The translations under genes and the position numbers were made by a program. This document shows positions 23,692 to 34,200 of a stretch of 64,000 nt of DNA, in pieces; position 1 is the first letter of the stretch; each line of letters begins with the position of its first letter. Source of the stretch: Odiellus spinosus (lineage: Eukaryota > Arthropoda > Arachnida > Opiliones > Phalangiidae); the NCBI GenBank assembly GCA_963920705.1, contig OY987227.1, forward strand, positions 18,253,434 through 18,317,433. The letters run 5' to 3'. Below the pieces are notes generated by a model. The model was not told where the DNA came from. It ran no database searches and worked only from the letters and a program-made list of their open reading frames with translations.

Positions 23692-23740
23692 AGCAAAGAA
23701 GCTGGTATCCGAACCTTGGTTGCTCTCGACGACCAAGGAG
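23692..23740 (+). CDS. SNAP25: SNAP-25 alternative exon, copy 2 of 3 (SKEAGIRTLVALDDQG)
   Basis: This 49-nt exon between CGCACCCACAG and GTAAGG is phase 0 to 1, interchangeable with copies 1 and 3. It encodes SKEAGIRTLVALDDQG, which from memory is identical to the insect SNAP-25 sequence at this position, so it is probably the ancestral or default form. The zero-layer Q and the acidic pair (here DD) beside it are kept. It lies 1653 nt after copy 1 and 4668 nt before copy 3, and its acceptor is served by the unusual 308-nt AG-free zone described separately. Both splice sites look strong. Confidence 0.96.
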
Positions 23741-24109
23741 GTAAGGAAAATCGAAAAGACATTAATTTACCCCCAAATCCCCCCATTCTAATCTCCCGAT
23801 CCCAATCTTACTCTGGTTTAATTAATTACTAGTTAAACCCTATAACGGAAGAACGTGGGAGCTGAAAGAAATGCAATTATCGATTTCGTGATCATCTAAT
23901 TAATAAGTCGATTAGTATAGGCTGATATCATTAGTTTTTCGCACCGAGCTGAATTTGCTTGAGGGTTCGGACACATGCTTACTTAATTTGTGCTACTGGA
24001 ATGTCTGAAAGTTAATTAATCTTATTAATGTTTATATTATGATTTTGGCAAGTACATAAGTCATTGTATTTTGTCGAGTTTACAATTATATACCAAAATG
24101 ACGTAGTAT

Positions 24110-24500
24110 TTTATAGGTCAGAATTGGTCCAAAAGGTCAGGGAATTTCAACGTTTTGTCAAAATATCAGTGAAAATCAGGAAATAGGGTCTCTCATAAAG
24201 GGGAAAATGAAAGTATTTGGTCAGAGAAAACCTGGATAATTTAGGGAATTTGAAATACCAAATTTTGAGGCAAACCATAATTCAGTAGGCTAAAATTATT
24301 TAATCCATCCTACGGGCTTCGAAACAATAGTGCGAAACGATATCAGGATTTCCACAGACTTGGAAAACCTGGAAAAGTCAGTGATTTTAAAAATTGGTCT
24401 AACAAGTCCGGTAATTCTTCTAAATATGTGTGAAAATTGTTTAATGATGTAGATAGGACTTCCGGAAAAACCTGGAAAATTCTCTGGCATCCTTAGATGG
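24110..24500 (+). repeat. Degenerate minisatellite-like region in SNAP-25 intron
   Basis: Loose reiteration of GGTCAGGGAATTT, ACCTGGATAATTTAGGG and ACCTGGAAAAGTCAGTG words. It is clearly related in wording to the ordered array at 6165-6625. Too degenerate for a unit length. Confidence 0.55.
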
Positions 24501-27500
24501 TTTCTGGTTTCAACAGCTTTAGCCATTCTGATAATGGCATTTAACGAAGCTGTTTATATTTGATTTTAATTAATATCGAGCCTAATTACATATTCAATAT
24601 GAACCAAATTATTATCGTATATTGACGTAGTACGACTTTCCAAAATTATTTGATTTATAAATTCGAGCAAATATGTTTTTTATTATTAAAATTGTATATA
24701 ATTAATTAAAGAATGAAAAATAGGCCTAGTAGATAGCGAAATCCTTAAATCATTTCTAACAACGTTCCACGTTCGTATTTTTTCTCCCAAAATCAGTTCA
24801 TTGATAGTAAATATGTAAAAAAATAAAACCAAGAGAAACGAACCAACAGTTCTTAACGTATAAATCGACTAGCATGGGATGTGGGAACGAAATGGGGTAC
24901 ATTTTTCATACAAACGCCCCATTAATATTTGGTTTATTCTGTGGAAATTCGCCAGCTGTCTCTTATATTTACCGAAATAAGAAAAGATTAACCTTATAAG
25001 AAATGCTTAAAATTATGTGTTTTCCATTAATGGAAACAATCTGGGCTGTTCCCTTCAAAAGTATTGACATAATTTTGATGTTACTGTCCAAATTAGTTTT
25101 TGATAAATATGTCAATATTCTCTTTTTAATACCTCTTTAAGACTCTCTCCATTTTTAGGCTTAACTAATCAATATCTATAGTCGTTACCTCGTTTAGAAT
25201 AAAACCCGTGGAGCAGTTTTTTAAAGAGAAAGTCTGAAAACTTCCCTTTAAGTCGTAAATTTAAAATAGTAGATTTATTTTTAAAGCATACTTGATAAAA
25301 TTAAGAAAAAAGCTTTGAATTATTTACCGATGTTGGAAGTTTGATTTTTCCGGAAATTTAGTGAAATATTCCCTATATTAATTATAAATTATAATAAACT
25401 TTTTTTTTTTTTAAATTCCACCTCGAGTTGACAGAGCGCTTAAGGCTAGACTCTATCTTTAGAAGTCAGCAAATGATAGAGATATAACATAGAAAGCCAG
25501 GTTTTTTTATGCTGCAAACTAGAGTAGGAACTGATTTTAGTTCCTATATTGATTCTTAAAAATTACAATCCATTTTTAATTATGAGTGACTACATAATGT
25601 TGGATGGATTCCCCCAAAACCCTTTTTACCCGGTTCATTCTATTTCCCCCAACATTACTTCATTGCCACATCTTTACAGAATTAAATGGAGTACTTGAAC
25701 TCCCGAGTCCCTAACTCATTAAAATTCTACCTTTACGTAAAACAAGGACCCTCTAAAGAATAAATTAAAGACTAAAAAAAAAAACTTAAAATCAATAACC
25801 CCTTCTCTCGAAATTTCCGAATAAATTATATTTCTTCGGTTTCTGTCATCTAGCATTCTTAAGACTAATTCATGGCGATGATTTTCCAGCTCTATAAATT
25901 CCTTAGGAGGAAAATTTATCGGGAATTTAAGCGCCGGGAGAGAATTTATTTCCCCGAGTAATAATCACATTTCCAATTCCTATAAAAGCTAAAACATTTT
26001 AACTTAGCAATGTTTCGATCGAATATTAGAATTTTTGGGGTTTAGACAATATCTAGGTCACCGTTTTGTTTAATTATCGAATTTGGAAATCATTATTGTA
26101 ATTCACCCGCTTTGAGAATAATAGAAATGTTTCTCTAGAAATATCCCTAATGATTTGTTACGAGTTTGAAATAGAATTTGTGTAGAAATTTCGGAAATAT
26201 CATTAAAAACGATTGAAAATATATTTAGATATAGCATTGAAAATATTACCGTCTCAGAAGAATATTGCTTTTTACAAATTTCGCCATTTTAGAAATTTTT
26301 AAAAACCAAAATCCCCCAATACCACGTCATCCCTTTATACTCTTTCTGTCACGTGATACGGTCGCTTTCGCGGGATTTTTTTCGTGAGAGTACGCTTAAT
26401 TCCGAAATTCCTCCTTTTATTTGAAACTTATCGTCAATAATGTTCCATACTTCATCAAACTTAAAAGTTTTAAATATATTTTTCTTATTTTAATATTAAA
26501 GTTTCTTAAAAATGCGTCAGCCCGAAGCTATAAAATTTCAATATGAGTTTTTATTAGTATTAAAAATATATCTATGTTTGGTCTTCTAAAACAAATGATG
26601 ACAGCCTCACTTAAACTAATTTAATCGAAACATCAATTTACGACAGTTTGGCTCCCAGTCTATTTAATAATACAGGCGCGTTCAGATTTCTTAAAGGAGA
26701 AAGCGAAACTCCACGGCTATTATAGTTTACGGCCTTTGCTTCATGATTTCGTGACGTTACCATAACAACCAACTACTTCAAGTACCTTTTTACTTTCCCC
26801 TATATATCTTCGCGCAGCCCATGCAGTCTTTCATTCTCTTCTTTTCTCTCGGAGTTCTATGATTGATAAGTTGGCCAATTTCCACAACAGAGCCTAGTTC
26901 GATATATGAACCCATACATACCAACGAACTAACCCTATATATACCCATTTTAGAGCTATATACATGAAGGGGGTAAAAAAACTCCTTAAAAACCCAGGAG
27001 CTTTTCCAACTATAATATTTTTCTCAAGGGCCGTTTAAGACCTTGGATATTTTTTTTCCTTCATCATTTTTCTAAAACTTCCTTTTCCATCATTATTGCT
27101 CCGAAAAATGTCTGGTTCCCCTACAATATATTTCATCTTGAATCTGTAGCGCGTACAAAGCTAAGTTCCATTCAATATCTGTGGAAAAATAACATAAATA
27201 GATACAAAAAGAGGATAAACTTTTTACTTGATGCAAATTATCTAAGAGAAATTAGACTAGTTTAAAGCATTTTAGTATTCAGTACTTGCAAAGTAAGTTG
27301 CAGAAGTGAGGTTGAGTTATTACGTGCTACAGACTTAAGGTGATCATCCATTTAGTAAGATATCGTTTTAGTTTACACTACTTTCAAAGATATATGCCCC
27401 TTAGTATCCCTAAATGTAGGAAGTAGGCTGAAAACTCAACGTGGAATCAAAAGTCTATCACTTCATTCCATGTAAGTAAGCAACACCCACGTCATAGCCC

Positions 27501-28376
27501 ATCACTTATCGACTTTAACTCGATATTTTGAGTCGGGAGAGAGGGATGGAACTGTGGCGAGCCGCGCTTCCACTTCTGGAATTTCTCCAAAGAGTCGCGT
27601 TTCCGATTTCACTATTTACATCGAATCAGAATCTGCCGGAATATTTACCTGGACCTTTGCTGATAGTGATAGACTTTTGGTGGAATATATTACAGTCAGT
27701 ACCACCTTAAATCAATGGCAAGCCTAAATGTGGATGGTCCCTATAGTTAATAATATAGATATAAGGGATAGACTAGATTTGGACGTGCTTGAAATTCATA
27801 GTGGGATTTCCTTATATATTCTATATCAATCTAAGAAGCAACTCTAATTCCAAATGTTAAAATGGCATATATACTTGGCATAGTATTGTTAACTTGATAT
27901 GGAATGGATTATAAATGGGCAAAAATATAACAATATATCACTTGGACCTGTAAAAACAGATGTGTAAAGGTTCACCCTTCCGTTTAAAACATTCTAAGGT
28001 TTTGTTTCCTTCCTGTTATAGAAAGTTAGAAAAAGGTTATGGCGTGCTCGAGTTTTTTTGGGAATAAAAAATATATATATATGTATATATCACACTGATT
28101 TTTGCTGCCTGTAGTCCTTGGAATATGGTGTGTGCATGTCTGAAATATTATGAACAAAAGTTCCCACTGTATACTTCCTTTTAACACCGTAACATAACCA
28201 ATCCCATTTCTCAATTTATTTTTTATTTTTTGTTTCCTATACATATGTTGTAACACATTTGACACCTTGGTATTTATATATAACATTGTTATTATACTTT
28301 CACGTCACCGCCCGCACAACGCGATTTATACTTTATAGTTTCAAAACATTATTTCTTTTATTTTCTTAGGTTTTCT
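24501..28376 (+). other. Rest of the intron between alternative copies 2 and 3
   Basis: A+T-rich intron with no fourth intact copy of the 49-nt exon. A segment at about 26740-26850 combines a GTGACGTTA word, a TATATAT word and a pyrimidine-rich initiator-like run, which could be an internal promoter but is unsupported. CACGTG occurs at 26350-26355. A 60-codon open frame at 27528-27710 is not recognised. Confidence 0.5.
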
Positions 28377-28382
28377 TGCATG
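28377..28382 (+). promoter_or_regulatory. TGCATG (RBFOX-type) motif 26 nt upstream of alternative copy 3
   Basis: TGCATG at 28377-28382 sits between two acceptor-like AGs, just upstream of the exon start at 28409. A second TGCATG lies at 28133-28138 in the same intron. RBFOX proteins bind this word; upstream sites generally repress and downstream sites activate the neighbouring exon. Functional use here is inference. Confidence 0.45.
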
Positions 28383-28408
28383 CAATTTTTTTTATTATTT
28401 ATTTTTAG

Positions 28409-28457
28409 AGTGAGGATGTAGGGGTTAAAACCTTGACAATGCTGAACAATCAAGGGG
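28409..28457 (+). CDS. SNAP25: SNAP-25 alternative exon, copy 3 of 3, divergent (SEDVGVKTLTMLNNQG)
   Basis: This 49-nt exon between TATTTTTAG and GTAAGG has the same phases as copies 1 and 2. It encodes SEDVGVKTLTMLNNQG. The skeleton S-D/E-x-G-x-x-TL-x-x-L-x-x-QG is kept, including the zero-layer Q. Changes against copy 2 are K to E, E to D, A to V, I to V, R to K, V to T, A to M, D to N and D to N. In rat numbering these include K40E, D51N and E52N, removing two negative charges next to the zero layer. Intact splice sites, exact length, no stop and retained core residues argue against a decayed exon. The flanking TGCATG suggests tissue-specific use. It could still be a relaxed copy; transcript evidence would settle it. 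Confidence 0.9.
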
Positions 28458-29183
28458 GTAAGGAATTTTGAACGCACATCGAATGATTTCGTTGGTTTTC
28501 ATCACCTTTAGTTTTAATTCACGCAATTAGCTTTTGTTTATAGAACATGATACTCCCTGTAGGCTCATCTTTTCTCTGAACACAGAAGCGTTGTTGGTAG
28601 AACACTTCTGAAGGCGACAAATAGAAAATACGATGTTTCATTTCCTCTTACGTAATATATATTTTATCTCAAGACTACGTTAAGTATGGATATTAAGCAA
28701 CAGTTGCGTTAGGCTTAACAACAGTTTCTAATTAGGCTTAAAAGTTACGCATTTTCAAGCGGTCATTAACTATTCTTATGTCAGTTATTTAAGGGATCAT
28801 TTAGGCCTATTTTATGGGCACTTAAATTTTACAAAACTTGTAACGTGAAATAAAACGAAACGGGATGAAAACCATTTTCTTTTTGTTTGTTTTCGCACTC
28901 AATTATTTTCGGGTTATTTAACAAAATCGTAATTGCTCTACGGTCGTTTTAGTGATCTATTTAATGGCACATTAAAAAGCCGCGATGACGTTTTTCTTCT
29001 TAAATCTATTCGAAAACAAAAAATTCGCGTTTTTCTAAACGGTTCGTAAATTGTTGGATTGTTTTCTTGTCGTAATAAATCATTTCTTAACTTCACGCGA
29101 TCAACTGTTTTTATTGGTTATTACGAGATATGTCAGTATCTTTTTTATTTTCTTTTCCCCGTGGCGTTTTTGTCTGACCTCAG
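28458..29183 (+). other. Intron between alternative copy 3 and the cysteine-cluster exon
   Basis: A 726-nt intron. It holds a short block (28550-28630) similar to 11384-11460 and to the transposon end at 61285-61345, sharing ACACTTCTGAAGGCG / ACTTCTACAGGCG. The acceptor is GACCTCAG at 29176-29183. Confidence 0.7.
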
Positions 29184-29301
29184 AGCAATTGGACAGGATC
29201 GAGGAAGACATGGACAAGATCAACGCCGACATGAAAGAAGCCGAAAAGAATTTGACTGGCATGGAAAAATGCTGCGGCATATGTGTTTGCCCGTGCAACA
29301 A
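29184..29301 (+). CDS. SNAP25: SNAP-25 exon: end of first SNARE helix and palmitoylated cysteine cluster
   Basis: This 118-nt exon has, to my recollection, the same length as vertebrate exon 5 (the place where vertebrate 5a/5b alternatives occur). It completes the split Glu codon and encodes [20 protein letters not shown] and onward to the cluster [12 protein letters not shown]. Five cysteines are present, one more than in the vertebrate KFCGLCVCPCNK; these are the palmitoylation sites that hold the protein on the plasma membrane. The donor is GTAGGC. Only a single copy of this exon is seen, so the alternative-exon strategy here has been applied to the preceding exon instead. Confidence 0.97.
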
Positions 29302-29418
29302 GTAGGCTTAACTCTTGACATTTAACCTTTATCTCATCCGTTCTCTTGATAAAATTCCTTCTTTTATGTAAATTAATGAGTTTTATACACCTTTTTATTT
29401 TTTTCTTTCTTCAAAAAG

Positions 29419-29484
29419 GTCGAGTGAATTCAAAGAAGATGCCAGCACATGGAAAGCTAACGAAGATGGAAAAGTCGTTACTGG
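29419..29484 (+). CDS. SNAP25: SNAP-25 exon: first part of inter-helix linker
   Basis: This 66-nt exon lies between TTCAAAAAG and GTATAC and encodes, after the split Lys codon, SSEFKEDASTWKANEDGKVV and then TG. It is strikingly close to the invertebrate linker type (Drosophila has a FKEDDGTWKGNDDGKVV-like stretch). The linker joins the two SNARE helices and helps membrane targeting. Its acceptor is poor next to the AG (AAAAAG) but is preceded by a long T-rich tract. Its first bases contain TGA (29425-29427) in one of the wrong frames, which would stop any transcript that joined two of the alternative exons. Confidence 0.94.
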
Positions 29485-29589
29485 GTATACAACACCGTTT
29501 TATTACAACTTTTTTTTATAGAATTCTATTATGGTAAAACGTTCTTAAGATAACGTAAATTATTCCGGCTCGCTTTTTCTATTTAACAG

Positions 29590-29652
29590 CCAGCCCACAA
29601 GAGTTATGGATGACAGAAATGGTGCGGGTCCAACTGCAGGATATATCGCAAA
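29590..29652 (+). CDS. SNAP25: SNAP-25 exon: second part of linker
   Basis: This 63-nt exon between TTTAACAG and GTACGT encodes QPTRVMDDRNGAGPTAGYIA with split codons at both sides (Gly before, Lys after). The QPxRVMDDRNG motif is characteristic of invertebrate SNAP-25 linkers. It is separated from the previous exon by a 105-nt intron and from the next by 926 nt. Confidence 0.95.
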
Positions 29653-30578
29653 GTACGTGTCATCGTTCTGTAATTTTATTGGTCTTTTTTTATATCATGC
29701 CTATTGTTTATTAAATGTAATGTGCTTTCTAGATGAAAGGCCCCATTTTACAAAACCGCTATAATATTAATTAGTTAGGCACGTTAGAAATTGTTGTCTA
29801 GTGCGCACAAATTTCTCATTGACTCCAGCGAAGTATTAGTTAAGGGACCTCAAAATTCTTTCAAAGCAAAGACAAAAATGCGACCCATGTATTGTTAATC
29901 CAATGGCCGGGGGTACTTCCATCCAATAGGAGTAATCTAAATTCAAGGTCATTGAAACTACTTTAGGCTTGTTTTGAAGCCTCGAGAAGGGATTCGTTCG
30001 GTACAGGACGAGCGATGGGCCAGTCACTCTGCGTATATAGGGTGTACCTTTGGCACTACTAAAGCGATTACGCGTAATCTTTAAATATCCCTGACTTTGA
30101 CAATGCGATAAATGATTACGCGTAGTCCGTAATAGGTGTACAGGGAATCCGAGAGTGATTAGCCCCTCGAGGTCGAGTCACGGGGGTGGAGTGGGAATGA
30201 CGCAGCATTTTCGAACTTGAATATTTTGGGTTTTTAATAATTAAAGTAAAATGAAAAACTCAACGCCTTTATATGCTTCAATTGTTTTCTAATTGACTGG
30301 TAACTGAAATTTCCAAACATAGTTTCCCAGATATTCTTAAGAATGAGCTCAAGCTTTCCCTTGGTAATGTTTTTATGGGAGTGGATGTAGCTTTTGGGAG
30401 TTCCCAATGATAATTTTCTTAGGGACGGCGAAAATTACTCACAGGGGAAGCGTGACTCCGTGGCCTGGTTTTTAGCCCAATATAATCTTAGAGTACAATA
30501 ACAGTTACTTTATAATCATTATAGTTTTATTGCGTATAGAATAAGGGTATTTTAACGTGATAAATATTTTAAATTTAG
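29653..30578 (+). other. Intron with palindromic GATTA sites
   Basis: The intron contains GATTACGCGTAATC, a perfect 14-bp palindrome, at 30066-30079 and a one-mismatch second copy GATTACGCGTAGTC at 30114-30127. GATTA/TAATC is the core of K50-type (Otx/Pitx-like) homeodomain sites. No exon is seen between. Confidence 0.6.
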
Positions 30579-30723
30579 AATTACAAATGATGCTCGTGAA
30601 GGTGAGATGGAAGAGAATATGGGACAAGTGAACACAATGATTGGAAATCTGCGAAACATGGCTATCGACATGGGCAGCGAAATCGAATCGCAAAACCGAC
30701 AGCTCGATCGTATCAACCAAAAG
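30579..30723 (+). CDS. SNAP25: SNAP-25 exon: first part of second SNARE helix
   Basis: This 145-nt exon between AAATTTAG and GTAAGA encodes [20 protein letters not shown] and onward through [20 protein letters not shown] to QLDRINQK. This is the Qc SNARE motif. The zero-layer glutamine (rat Q174) is in IESQNRQ, and the acidic residue equivalent to rat D166 (AIDMG) is present. Phase 2 at the start, phase 0 at the end. Conservation with other animal SNAP-25 proteins is very high. Confidence 0.97.
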
Positions 30724-30833
30724 GTAAGACTCCATATTTTTGGTCTTATCGTTAGTATATATTTAGTTTGTCCGTATAAACGTTGCCTTATCAATATTGT
30801 CAATTTTAAGCTTATGTTACCTTATATCCTATA

Positions 30834-31269
30834 CTTTAAAGGGAGAATGCAACCTAACAATAAGTGTTTTTTTTTAGATTCCTTATCGTTTACATATACC
30901 TAATCCAATAGGAAAAAAAATAAAAACAAATATTAAACTAGAAATCAAATTAAAACTTACCCAGGAAATAGGCTTAGCTGGATTCAAGGAGATCCGGAGT
31001 TTCTTCGCTTTGATGGGTCAGGAACTAATAAGCAAAGACCGTCGTTAAGGCGAGATCTCCGTGACACCTTCAATAACATTCGATTGATCGCTGACCCTTA
31101 AATGCGAAGAAATTCAGGATCTTTATAAATTCATATTAGCCTATTTTTCGGGTAAGTTTGAAATTTATTTCTAGTTTAATATTTGTAATTTTTTTACTAA
31201 TGCATAGGCCTATTTAAACGATAAGGAATCGATAAACAAATCACTTTAGATTGCATTCTCCCTTTAAAG
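30834..31269 (+). mobile_element. TA-flanked MITE family, copy 2 (intact), in SNAP-25 intron
   Basis: A 436-bp element with perfect 19-bp terminal inverted repeats: CTTTAAAGGGAGAATGCAA (30834-30852) and its complement (31251-31269). The three copies share TA followed by AAGGGAGAAT, which suits a TA target as used by Tc1/mariner-type elements; a TTAA target is the alternative for this copy. The interior is an imperfect palindrome around the CGAGATCTCC core. No coding capacity. Confidence 0.9.
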
Positions 31270-34200
31270 AAAGCTTACACTTTAAAATCATTTTCACTTG
31301 ACGGCGTTCCTTCAAGCTTATTTCGCTTTGTGACGTATTTCTGTATATTATAATAAGTTAATTATTAGCTTAATAATATGTTAATGTAGCCTGCAATTTC
31401 TTCCGCGTCGTTGAAAAATTTGAAATTCGCGACGCATCGCGGTCAGTTTTGGCATTAGATTACGAGAGTAAAAAAGTTTAAAAAAAAACCTCTCCTATTG
31501 GGAAATGTTTAACCAATGGGAGAGACCTCCGAAAAAGATGATGATAGTTTTATTTCTGGAGAGCGGATTTTCCAAAACCGGGAAAATTAAGAGAAGATTA
31601 CACAAAATAAATATTGACCCTCTGGAGTCTGGAAGAAAAATAGGTGTCTTAGTAGGAGCCCACCCTATGATCTTGTTCAACAAAAGAAATCGTCTTACTT
31701 ATCCGCGTAAAACGAAAGTGCAGAGTTGGGCGCTAGTAGAGAGGAGGAAAGTCGTATTTCCTTTGCTTTGGACTCCAATTACGTCACAAATAGTGCCTCC
31801 CCATATCCCGTTTCCAGTATCGGCGCTAAAAGTCAACGACGTTTTTACAAACCTTGGAAACGGCGTCAAAAGTAAACTAAAGTAAGAAAAGAATTCACCT
31901 CTTTCATAACTCTGAAGAAATTACTGGCTACATTATCGATTACAACATACGTTTAACTTAGAGATAATCCCACTTATGGTATTACTACACCATATCCCCT
32001 TATAACTGATTAAAAAAAAAATACGGAAGAAAAAGGTTTCAAAAATCAACAAGTTTTTTTCTCAAAACAAAACTAACACTATATTTTATCTTTGGTTTTA
32101 AACTTTTAATGAATTAGAAACTTTAGCTATGCTTAAGATTGGTTTAGAATTTCTTATAAAAGACGCTGTATGCTTAGGAATTTTGATTCCCATTTTATTT
32201 AAATTAAATTTATGCTCGTCTAGTAGATTTTTTTTTTGCATCGTCATTTTTCATAACTGCAACCATATAAGCAAACGCCTATTTTAGTCAGTCGGTATAT
32301 TTCATATTTCACTTTAGCACTCGCAAAAGTTATGTTCCTCTGTCTCTATGATTTATTTTATAAGACAGAGAAAGGGGAAACCTAATTTTGTTCGCGCTGA
32401 AATCCGAGTGTGAGACTACAAACTATCTTCTAGTTTTAAGTTCGTTTTGAATAATTAAACCATTTATTAGTTGAGGAATATTTTTCTAAAGCTATATGTG
32501 ATAAACTTGCTTAGTTTTACGAAGCACGCGTAAATTTTTGTTAGAAATTAAAAATTTTAAGACGTTGAACCTCCCTCGAGATTCGTTTTTTCAACCGGAA
32601 TTTGTTTTACTATTGAAGCTACGTTAATTATATAATTAAATACAATCAGAAGGAGATAAGAAAAATTTAGTTATTGGTGAAAAGCGAGAGCGTTATCCTG
32701 GATATAAGTGATAAAAATTTAAAAAAAGATGGATCAAAAATACGTTGAACAAGATGACACTAAATCATTTCAAGTATCTCAATCGGGCTTTTGAGTAGCT
32801 AAGCCTTGGCTGCTTTCAAAGACTCAACCGACACTGGTGTATTCTTATTAGTTTCTGCTTTAGCCAATGTTAGTATAGTTCCTTAATTTTGAAATCCTCA
32901 AATAATTCAAATTAAAACATTTGAAGTGGTCAAAATTTCGTAGGCACCAGAAACAAAGGTCAAAATTAAGTGCGTAACTTATTCCAGAAAATAAATAAAA
33001 AAGACAATAGTGAATTATATCCCTCACTCTTGGACTAAAAATCTCCGGGATTAATCCAAATCACTGAACAGGGATCGTAGGCTTAGCTAATTTTTTAGTT
33101 ATGCGTCAGCTCGAGCTTGCTTATGACGTACAATTTGCAGTTTTCTGAAAACGTTACTTTACTGAGCGTTAATTTCTTTCCTGGCGTACTTAGCAAGATT
33201 AGTATCTCACTTCTCCTTTTATCTCTTTTTTGATAAGACGTAGTTTCGTTATTTTAACAAATTCTAACTGAAAATAAATGTACCGTCGATATACGCTTTG
33301 GTTCAAGAACATGGATTTTGCAGCGCTAACTTTTTTTCCAACGCAATAAGGCTTAACATTGTTTTATTAATCCTAAGCCTATTCAGCTTTGGCTATTTTG
33401 CAAACTGCTCTCGAAAGAATGTATAGAGAAGCGCATTGCTGTATATTTTCCCACCGTAGGACTTAGTTTTAAACTAATTTCTCTTTTCGAGGTGTATGTG
33501 CGTGCATTTACTATTTTTAAATGTTTTTAAATTGCAAGATTTGTGCTTTTTAATAGTAGTAGTTGTATGGTTTTAATTCTCTATCTGCTGGGCTTTAATG
33601 AGAAAACATTTTTTAACATAATTACTTTTACTTTTTTTTTGTTTTTTCTAAAACTCCCTTTTTCTCAATTTCTTCAAAACACAAAATCCTCTTTCTTTTA
33701 ATTTTAAAACGTTGAAAAAAATCTTTGAAACCTTCTATATTTAATTCCCTATTATTATCATTAAAAAACCCTATTTGTTTTATGAAATTAAATTAAAATA
33801 AAGGCCGAATCCAATGATTTACGCATACAAGACGCGAATAAAAGAGCCGTCAAGCTTTTAAAATAATTATTTTTAATTTTTTAATTATTGTTACAATATT
33901 TTAATTTTCTTTTATTTTTCTGTTTTTAATTTTAATTTTATTATTTTTTTTTTTTGTTTTGTTTATCCTTATTTTCCTGTTTTTCCGTACGTACTTATTA
34001 TTTTCTATTTCAAAAAACTAATTTACTAAAACTTATTTTGGTTATCTTAAAAAAATTGGCATATTTTTTATTATTTTTTTAATTTAATTAGGCGGAAAAT
34101 GTTGATAGTAGATTACATAATGCTAATCAAAGGGCGGATAAAATTCTTAGAGAGGCTTAAATAAGAGAACTAAGTGATCCCAACTTAATCACCGATAAAA

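Noticed and set aside
26740-26850. Internal promoter-like cluster (CRE-like, TATA-like and pyrimidine initiator words) between alternative copies 2 and 3
   Set aside because: Each word is common in A+T-rich DNA, and there is no start codon or exon downstream that would use it.
26954-26972. A 19-nt exon-like segment between TTTTAG and GTAA in the intron before copy 3, starting AG and ending AAGGGG like copy 3, and also 1 mod 3 long
   Set aside because: Only the edges resemble the 49-nt exon; the middle has no similarity. A chance match or a much-decayed relic cannot be told apart, so it is not called a fourth copy.
29059-29325. Second open frame across the cysteine-cluster exon
   Set aside because: It is the wrong frame of a true SNAP-25 exon. 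It matters only as the frame reached by double inclusion of alternative exons.
31505-31885. 126-codon open frame in the last SNAP-25 intron
   Set aside because: No recognisable domain, no splice or promoter context, and within a spliced intron; probably chance.
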